Source: Nocardia cyriacigeorgica
GTDB lineage: Bacteria; Actinomycetota; Actinomycetes; Mycobacteriales; Mycobacteriaceae
Direction: 5' to 3'
Assembly: GCF_010868145.1 (NCBI RefSeq)
Contig: NZ_JAAGUY010000018.1
Span: 57,412 to 121,411 of the forward strand
Length of the DNA: 64,000 bases
Part shown: positions 54,623 to 61,900 of the stretch, piece after piece
Numbering within the stretch: the stretch's first letter is position 1
How the letters are laid out: each line of letters begins with the position of its first letter
The notes under the pieces: generated by a model
What the model was told of the DNA's origin: nothing
Seen by the model: only the letters and a program-made list of their open reading frames with translations
Databases searched by the model: none
Translations under genes and position numbers: made by a program

Positions 54623-55237
54623 TCACTGGGGTGTCAGATTCTCCAGCACCACTTCCGCAACCGCCTTCATGGTGGTCCGGCGGTCCATCGCGGTGCGCTG
54701 AATCCACTTGAAGGCCTGCGGCTCCGACAGCCCCTGGGTCTGCATCAGCACGCCCTTGGCCCGCTCGACCAGTTTGCGCGTCTCCAACCGCTCCGACAGG
54801 CTCGCGACCTCGCCCTCCAGCGCGGTGATCTCATGGAACCGGCTCGCGGCCAGTTCGATGGCTGGCACCAGATCCGATTTGGTGAACGGCTTCACCAGAT
54901 AGGCCATGGCGCCGGCGTCGCGGGCCCGCTCGACCAGGTCACGCTGACTGAACGCGGTGAGGATCACCACCGGCGCAACACGTTTCGAGGCGATCTCGGC
55001 GGCGGCGTCGATACCGTCGCGGCGCGGCATCTTCACATCCATGATCACCAGATCCGGACGGTGCTCCACCGCCAGATCGACCGCCTGCTGGCCGTCGCCT
55101 GCCTCGCCGACCACCTGATAGCCCTCTTCGGTGAGCATCTCCACCAGATCCATGCGAATCAAGGCCTCGTCTTCGGCGACGACGACACGCTTCGCCACGG
55201 CGCCGGCCTTGGCGTCCGCGCCCGCAGTAGTGCTCAT
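54623..55237 (-). CDS. pdtaR: PdtaR-like response regulator with ANTAR RNA-binding domain
   Basis: 204 aa from ATG 55237; GAGGGG six nucleotides before supports this start. Receiver domain with phosphoacceptor D67 (LVIMDVKMPRRDGIDAAAEI), Lys in YLVKPFTKSDLVPAIELA; then ANTAR (about 145-200): LSERLETRKLVERAKGVLMQ and SEPQAFKWIQRTAMDRRTT. ANTAR domains bind paired hairpins in nascent RNA to prevent termination. Gene order and sequence match Rv1626 (PdtaR), which works with the PdtaS kinase encoded elsewhere. Confidence 0.94.
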   Translation of the reverse strand: MSTTAGADAKAGAVAKRVVVAEDEALIRMDLVEMLTEEGYQVVGEAGDGQQAVDLAVEHRPDLVIMDVKMPRRDGIDAAAEIASKRVAPVVILTAFSQRDLVERARDAGAMAYLVKPFTKSDLVPAIELAASRFHEITALEGEVASLSERLETRKLVERAKGVLMQTQGLSEPQAFKWIQRTAMDRRTTMKAVAEVVLENLTPQ

Positions 55238-55460
55238 AGAAGACCCCTCTGGTTCGATGCTCGAGCCCCGATGCGATCCACCGCCGCCACAGCCGGACAT
55301 ATCCGACCGAAGAGCCACCGTCACGCCATCGAGTGATGTAAAGAGTACCTTTCACTTCGGTATAGAACGCATCTACCCAGGGCAAACCTCGCCCAGGTCA
55401 CAGCAAGGGGTGACCGGTTAGCCGATATCGCCATCGACCCGCTATCATTCCCTCCGGTGC

Positions 55461-55547
55461 GCCGAGTTGGCGGAACTGGCAGACGCGACGGTCTCAAAAA
55501 CCGTTGTCCGAAAGGGCGTGTGGGTTCGAGTCCCACACTCGGCACCA
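55461..55547 (+). tRNA. tRNA-Leu (anticodon CAA)
   Basis: 87 nt including encoded CCA. Acceptor GCCGAGT/ACTCGGC, anticodon stem ACGGT/ACCGT with loop CTCAAAA (anticodon CAA), long class II variable arm TGTCCGAAAGGGCGT, T-arm GTGGG-TTCGAGT-CCCAC. Discriminator A, as expected for leucine. Confidence 0.97.
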
Positions 55548-55590
55548 AGATCGAACGGCATTGTGTCCGACGCTTCCGACGTTGCCCATC

Positions 55591-55830
55591 TCACGCAGTC
55601 AGCAATTGGTCGGCAGCAGTCCTAGTGACCGCATCCATCCCGACCGCCACGGCATCGAGATCATCCGGGAACAGGTGCCCGTACAGGTCCCGGGTCAGCG
55701 TGGCCCTCTTGTAGCCGAGAATCCGCTGAACAACCTTGATGTTCGCCCCGGCACTGATCGCCAATGAAGCTGCCGTGCGGCGAAGGCCGTGCGAGCGACA
55801 CTGCTCGGCACCTTTATCGCCGTGCTCACG
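55591..55830 (-). pseudogene. C-terminal remnant of a phage-type tyrosine integrase
   Basis: An 80-codon open frame, from after TGA 55833 down to TGA 55591. It contains RSHGLRRTAASLAISAGANI (the HxxR box) and VQRILGYKRATLTRDLYGHL (with LYGHL carrying the catalytic Tyr), then the usual FPDDLDAVAVGMDAV tail. The GHxS-type histidine before Lys is Tyr (LGYKRA). The N-terminal 300 or so residues are missing; upstream frames are broken. It lies 44 bp from the tRNA-Leu 3' end, a standard attachment site. Between 55834 and 55983 I see no gene. Confidence 0.85.
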
Positions 55831-55983
55831 TCATCACAACGCCAACTCTCACCGATCTGGTCCGGGATATCGGTCGGCGACTCGGCCTGCAGGCCAGCGG
55901 GCGGGCTCCCAGGCGTTCGGGGCCGTCGACGGGCATACTGTTGCCTGCCGTCTCGAAGCGGCGCCGGCTTCAGCCCGAGCCGC

Positions 55984-56991
55984 TCAGCCCCGGGCGAACC
56001 CGTCGACCAATAGTGCCCGCATGTCCGGGAGGCTCGTTGCGACGAGCGTGAACGTGGCCTCGCGCATCAGCCGTTCCGCGGGATGCCCGGTCTGCAGCGC
56101 CGCCGATCCGCTCGCCGCGAACAATGCTGCCGCGGACCGCAGCGCGACCGCTCGCGCTTTTTGCAGCACGTCCGGACCGGGCATGGCGTCGTCCAATCCG
56201 GCATGCACGCTGTGCCATTGCTCGCGCAGCAGCGTTGCGGGACCCGCGGAGGTCAGTTCGAGCAGGTCGATCGCCCGCTCGGCAACTCCACACGCCACCG
56301 CACCATTGAGTCGCGAACCAATGGTCTGGGCGGTGCAGAAATCGCTGAAGGCCGCCACCTCGCTCACCCGGTGATCGGGTAGCAGGTGGTTGTCGAACTG
56401 CATCCGTACCGTCGCGGTGGCCTGGCCGGCGACCAGGCTGACCGGAGTGACCGACAAAGTCTCGGCGGCGGTTGCTTCGATCAGGCCCGAGACGACCGTG
56501 TCCGTAGCATCCTCGGTTCTCTCCCGCGCCGCCACCTGCAGCAGGTCCACGACTCCCCATCCGCTGACGAACAGCGCATCACCGGTCAGCAGATATCCGC
56601 CGCCGACCCGAGTCGCCGACAGTTTCGCCGGTTGCGCGACCGCGCCCGCGAACGCCGCGCCCGCACGCTTGCGACCGCTTAACAGGTCGGCGAAAAATAT
56701 CTCGCGCAGACCCGTGTTCGCGGTGTTCGCCAGGCTGCGCACCGCCGAGTGATGCTGCATCCAGATGAACGCCGTCGACAGGCAGCCACCCGCGAGCACT
56801 TCGATGATCCGCGCGATATCGGACAGCTCGAGCCCGGCCACCGCCGCGCCGTAGAGTCCTTCCTCGGCCAGCGCTTCCCAGTGCCGGGCGGGCACCACGC
56901 CGTCTTGATCGACCGCCGCCGCGTCCGGATACAGCACCACTTCGGCCACACGCTGCGCGCGTTCGATCAACGACCGCTCATTGTCCGTCAT
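55984..56991 (-). CDS. Acyl-CoA dehydrogenase family protein
   Basis: 335 aa from ATG 56991 (MTDNERSLIERAQRV); the open frame above is unlike coding sequence. ACAD fold: helical N-domain (PARHWEALAEEGLYGAAVAG), middle beta-domain (VGGGYLLTGDALFVSGWGVV), C-terminal helical domain (LNGAVACGVAERAIDLLEL). It is shorter than the normal 380 aa and the usual catalytic Glu region is not evident, so it may be a tailoring enzyme or an oxygenase-like ACAD homologue. It is in the same direction as the FMO and PKS genes. Confidence 0.75.
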   Translation of the reverse strand: MTDNERSLIERAQRVAEVVLYPDAAAVDQDGVVPARHWEALAEEGLYGAAVAGLELSDIARIIEVLAGGCLSTAFIWMQHHSAVRSLANTANTGLREIFFADLLSGRKRAGAAFAGAVAQPAKLSATRVGGGYLLTGDALFVSGWGVVDLLQVAARERTEDATDTVVSGLIEATAAETLSVTPVSLVAGQATATVRMQFDNHLLPDHRVSEVAAFSDFCTAQTIGSRLNGAVACGVAERAIDLLELTSAGPATLLREQWHSVHAGLDDAMPGPDVLQKARAVALRSAAALFAASGSAALQTGHPAERLMREATFTLVATSLPDMRALLVDGFARG

Positions 56992-57358
56992 CGGAAACGT
57001 CCTCGATTCGATTCGAAGTATCGACCGATAGTACGAAAGTTTCTGGAGGCGTACAGGATACGGGCTACACGGTTGGGTCGAAGGGTAGGCGCCGGTGCAC
57101 GTGTATCTGCGGCTGGCCCAACGCCACCTACGCCTAGGAGAAGTCACGGCGGATCTGGCTCGACCATCCACCGACCACTTTCACACTCGTCCAGACCCCC
57201 CGGGGAGGATCGATCGATACTCGAACCGCTACACGGGACCGAGTGGGATACCACCCCACCATGAGGCAAGAACAGCGCCGCCCCGGCGATCTTCGTGCAC
57301 GGAATCGGCTGGGGCGCCGATCCTTACCACACGCAACCCGATCTCTGCACACTGTCCC
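56992..57358. other. Gap between flavin monooxygenase and acyl-CoA dehydrogenase
   Basis: 367 bp with no supported gene. No frame has a good start and continuous coding bias. Short segments on the minus strand (57100-57180) faintly recall a TetR HTH, interrupted by stops, but too weak to call. It may hold the promoter of the acyl-CoA dehydrogenase gene. Confidence 0.35.
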
Positions 57359-58945
57359 TTACCCCAGCGCACTTCGGGCTTGACCTTCTTCCTGGTTGCC
57401 TTCCCGGTCTCCGGACTGATGCTCCGCCTCGAAGTGATAGTCGGTGAACGGAAAATGTCTGCCACGCCACCGTGTTTCAAGGGCTCCGGCAGGCCGGAAA
57501 TACGGCGTGTCACCGTGCGAGTTGCGGTAGTAGGTTCGAGTACCTTTGTTTTGCGTCTCGACGTAGTGCCGAAGGACCTGACCACGCTTGCGTATCTCGG
57601 CATGGTAGGCGGCGTGCGCCCGTTCGCTCACCTCGACGGTCGACGCCCGGCGGCGCCGCGCCTCCACTATCGCTCGAATGGCATGTGATGCGGTGGTTTC
57701 CACCATTCCGTGCCATCCGATATCGGACAACGAGTACGGTCCGACCAGCATCCAGCGGTTCGGCAGGCCGGCTACAGCCACACCCTCATAGGCCTGCACT
57801 CCATTGGCGCCGAAGAACTGACCGAGATCGAATCCGTCCCGGCCGACCACAGCGCCTTCGGCATAACTTTCCGGATCGGTGTGCATCTCGTAGCCGGTCG
57901 CCAGCACGATGACGTCATAGTGATGCTCGGTGCCATCGATGGTCCGGATGCCCTGCTCGGTGAACCGCTCGATGTCGTCGGTGATGAGGCGAACATTGTC
58001 GCGATTGAACACCGCCGGAAATCCGGTCGACAGGGTGAGCCGCTTCGCCATGGGCCCATAGCCGGGTGTCAGTGCCGCGGCCGTTTCGGGGTCATCAACG
58101 ATCCGTCGGAGATACGCTCGGTAAACCCGCGTGGCGAAGGCATCGAAGGCGGCCATCAACGGTTTCGCCACTGCCAAGGGCATATACGTAGCCAGTGTGG
58201 CGATAGGTTCCAACCCCAGCAATATCACCCCGCACTGGGCCGCCGCCACGCCTGGCACCCGCAAGGCGGCTTGGAGCCAGCGCGGGACCTGGTAGTTGGG
58301 TTTCGGTAGGCACCACACAGGCGTCCGCTGGTAGACATCGAGGTGGCCTACCTCAGGCGCGATCGCGGGCGTGATCTGAACGGAACTCGCGCCGGTACCG
58401 ACCACTGCCACGCGCTTACCCGCCAAGTCGTGTGCATGGTCCCAGGCGTCCGGGCGTTGCACCATATTGGCGAAGTCACCGAGACCCTGTATGCCACCAT
58501 CGACTTTGGGTCGCAGAAAAGCACCGACCGCGCTGATCACGAACCTGGCCGTAATGATCTCGCCGTCAGCGGTGTGCAACGCCCATCGGCGGTGTTTCTC
58601 GTCCCATACCTCGCGGACGATCTCGACGTGGAACCGTAGGTGCCGATAGAGACCGTAACGGCGGGCGACATCCTGGTGATACGCCTGAACCTCGGCACCT
58701 GTCGGGAACGCTGTTGGCCAATCGGCCTTGCGAGCGAACGAGTACTGGTAAACGAGCGCGGGTACGTCCACACTGATCCCCGGGTACGTATTGTCGCGCC
58801 AACTGCCGCCGACCTCGCCCGCGCGTTCCAGGATTGTGAACTCGTCGATTCCCGCACGTTTGAGCAGCGCACCCGCCGCGATACCGCCGGGCCCCGCCCC
58901 AATTACCACGATCTCGTGATCGGGTTGTGTTGTCATAGTGCTCAT
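57359..58945 (-). CDS. Flavin-containing monooxygenase (Baeyer-Villiger-like)
   Basis: 528 aa. FAD motif EIVVIGAGPGGIAAGALLKR, then GSWRDNTYPGISVDVPALVY, NADPH motif KRVAVVGTGASSVQITPAIA, and LATGYEMHTDP. The FxGxxxHxxxW fingerprint appears modified as NMVQRPDAWDHAHDLAGKRV. It is 10 nt after the PKS stop and so likely tailors the polyketide. Confidence 0.88.
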   Translation of the reverse strand: MSTMTTQPDHEIVVIGAGPGGIAAGALLKRAGIDEFTILERAGEVGGSWRDNTYPGISVDVPALVYQYSFARKADWPTAFPTGAEVQAYHQDVARRYGLYRHLRFHVEIVREVWDEKHRRWALHTADGEIITARFVISAVGAFLRPKVDGGIQGLGDFANMVQRPDAWDHAHDLAGKRVAVVGTGASSVQITPAIAPEVGHLDVYQRTPVWCLPKPNYQVPRWLQAALRVPGVAAAQCGVILLGLEPIATLATYMPLAVAKPLMAAFDAFATRVYRAYLRRIVDDPETAAALTPGYGPMAKRLTLSTGFPAVFNRDNVRLITDDIERFTEQGIRTIDGTEHHYDVIVLATGYEMHTDPESYAEGAVVGRDGFDLGQFFGANGVQAYEGVAVAGLPNRWMLVGPYSLSDIGWHGMVETTASHAIRAIVEARRRRASTVEVSERAHAAYHAEIRKRGQVLRHYVETQNKGTRTYYRNSHGDTPYFRPAGALETRWRGRHFPFTDYHFEAEHQSGDREGNQEEGQARSALG

Positions 58946-58955
58946 TGCTTCCCAC

Positions 58956-61900
58956 TCACTGAACAGGTCGGATGCCGGTGCTCAGCTGTGTGAGCCATTG
59001 GTCGATAATTTGCGCTGTAACGTGAACCTCGGCGCCGCACAGCGCAACGTGATCCGCATCCACGGTCTGGACCGTCTGCGCGGTCGACCACGCTTCTATC
59101 GGCCACTCATCGAGCCTCTGAGGCGGAGGCGACGATCGCGTGAACTTCACGACAAGCGTCGTAGTTTCAAGAGGCTTGTGTTCGATCTGCATCGCCAGGT
59201 CGAACCACCAGCCGAATGCGGTCAACCGTGCGGTGGTGAGGCCGGCGATGTCGGGGATCGTCGCGTCCATCTCGAGCAGGTGGTTCCCGCGGCCGTTCAG
59301 TAGGCGTTCATTCGCCTCTCGGGCCATAAAGCCGTCGAGGATGACCAGGCCTTGCAGCTGGGTATTTCCTTGTTCCATTAGCCGAGCCGCCGCCGCGTGG
59401 GCGATGTTTCCGCCTACCGAGTAGCCGCCGAGAACGAATTCGTCCTGGCCGACGGTATCGAGGACCATCCCGACGATGCTGCCGATTGCGGCATCGAGAG
59501 AGGCGGGGAGCGGTTCATCCGGATCGTATCCCGACAGCGGGATAGCCGAGACACGGCGGTGACCGCCGACATGGGCGGCGAGCTGCGTGTACTGAATGTA
59601 TCCGCCGAGGAATTCCGGGGCATTGACGAATACCAAGTGCGGCAGGACATCCCCGCCACTGTTGCCGGGCGAACCGCCACTGATTCCGATGCCGGTCGGC
59701 ATTCCCTCGGTGACGTGGTCGAACACCGGACGGAGTTTCGCTGCTGCTCGCAAGAACGCCACACCGTGTCCGAATCTATTGTCTGCGATCGCCTGCCGGA
59801 TGACACCGACCAAAGTCTCTGCGGGACTGGCGTGTTTCGCCGCCGGAATATCGGTGGATTCGCGAGCTGCATCCGACAGCCGCATCGGCGCTGCCACGGT
59901 CTCCTCATGGGCTCCGAGTAGTTCGTCCAGAATGTGCCGGGCGACGGTGGCCGGTGTCGGATGGTCGAAGATCAGGGTGGCGGGCAGTCGCAGTCCCGTG
60001 ACCGTATTGAGCCGGTTACGGGCCTCGACCGCGGCCAGCGAATCGAAACCCAACTCCCGGAAGTTGCCGGCTGGATCGATCGCGTCGGCGCCATCATGAC
60101 CGAGCACAACCGCCATCTGGTCTCGCACCACGCCCAGCAGCATCGGCAGTCGCTCGGCTTCCGCCAGCGCTGAAACCCGCTCTCGCAGATCCGCCCCCCG
60201 CTCCGGCGACAGCTCCAGCACCGGACGATGTCGTGCACTCGATACCAATCCCCGCAGCAGCGGGATCAATGTCCCATCCCTGACCTGCGCATCCAGCACC
60301 ACATGATCCAGCGGAGCCGCGACTACCGCGGCGCGGTCCTGGACGATCGCAGAGTCGAACAGTGCCAGACCTTGCTCTGTCGAGATAGGTGACAACCCAC
60401 CACGACCCAACCGAGCGGTGTCGGTATCAGCGAGATGCCCGGTCATCCCGGTATCGGAAGCCCACAACCCCCACGCGATCGAGGTCGCGACCAGCCCATT
60501 CGCGCGCCGATGCGCGGCCAACCCATCCAGGAACACATTCGCAGCCGCGTAGTTGCCCTGCCCCGCTGCTCCGAACACACCCGCCGCGGACGAGTAGAGC
60601 ACGAACATCCCCACATCCATCCGGCTCGTGGCTTCGTGCAGGTGCCAGGCGGCATCGGCCTTTGCTGCCAGTACGGCGTCCATCCGGTCCGGTGTCAGTG
60701 ACGCGATCACGCCGTCATCGAGCACACCGGCCGCGTGCACCACGCCTGTCACAGGGGACTGCTCGGGTACCGCCGCCAACAACTCGGCCACCCCATCTCG
60801 AGTCGCGACGTCACAAGCCACAATCCGCACCCGCGCACCCAGCTCGCCCAATTCCGTCACCAACAGCGACGCTCCTGGCGCAGCCGCGCCACGACGGCTC
60901 GCCAATACCAGCGACCGCACCCCATGGTTTGTCACCAGATGCCGCGCCAACACCGCGCCCAAACCACCTGTACCGCCAGTGACCAGCACTGTCCCAGCCG
61001 ACACCACGCCGCCCACGCCCGGTACCGGCCGTGGCACGTCGACGGGCACCCTGCGGGCGATCTTCCCTGTATCCCTGGCCTGAACAGGTAGCCGGGTCAA
61101 TCGGGCTACATGCACGACACCGGCACGAATCACAACCTGGGGCTCGCCCGAAACGATCACCGCCGCCAGCCCTTCGGCGGTCAGCTCGTCAGCGTCGGTG
61201 TCGACCAGCACGATACGGCCCGGGGCCTCCGACTGAGCCGAACGCACCAGACCCCAGACCGCCGATCCCGCCAAATCAGTGACATCGTGCCCGGCCTGAC
61301 CGACCGCACCACGAGTGACCACAACCAGGGTGCTCGCCGCACACCGCAACCCACCCAGCCAGGCCTGCAGCACGCTCAACATCTCATGCGACGCATCGCG
61401 GACACGGCTCGGCACATCCTCGTCTGCACCGGCACCGACCACGCCACGGTCGAATACGACTACCGCAGGTACGGTCACTTCCTGGTTCTGCACCCAGATT
61501 CCGAAAACCTCACCATCGGCGAAGGTTTCGGCATCGACAGGCGAGATGACCTGCGAAGCCATGGGTGTCCACTGCACTCCATGCAACCCGTCCTGCACCG
61601 AGAAGGCCGCCAGCTGTGCGGAAGATACCTCCCGTACGGTCAAGGACCGCGTCGTGAGCACCATCCGGCCGACGGCATCGGCGACCTGGATCGATACCGC
61701 ATCGGTACCGCCAGGGACTGGAGTGATACGTGCCCGCAGCAGCGACGTTCCGGTCGCGTGCAAAGTCACCCCCTGCCAGCAGTAAGGCAACTTCACCCGT
61801 CCGGGATCGGGATCGACATCGACAAGCTGTCCGTGCAGCACCGACTCCAGCAAGGCCGGATGCACCGCGAACCCCGACACATCGGCCATCGACTCGGGCA

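Noticed and set aside
55804..55812. CTCGGCACC as a duplicated tRNA-Leu attachment core
   Set aside because: Only nine bases, preceded by non-matching sequence and located within the integrase remnant; chance is likely.
57095..57200. Degraded TetR gene between FMO and acyl-CoA dehydrogenase
   Set aside because: Similarity limited to a few residues in changing frames with stops.
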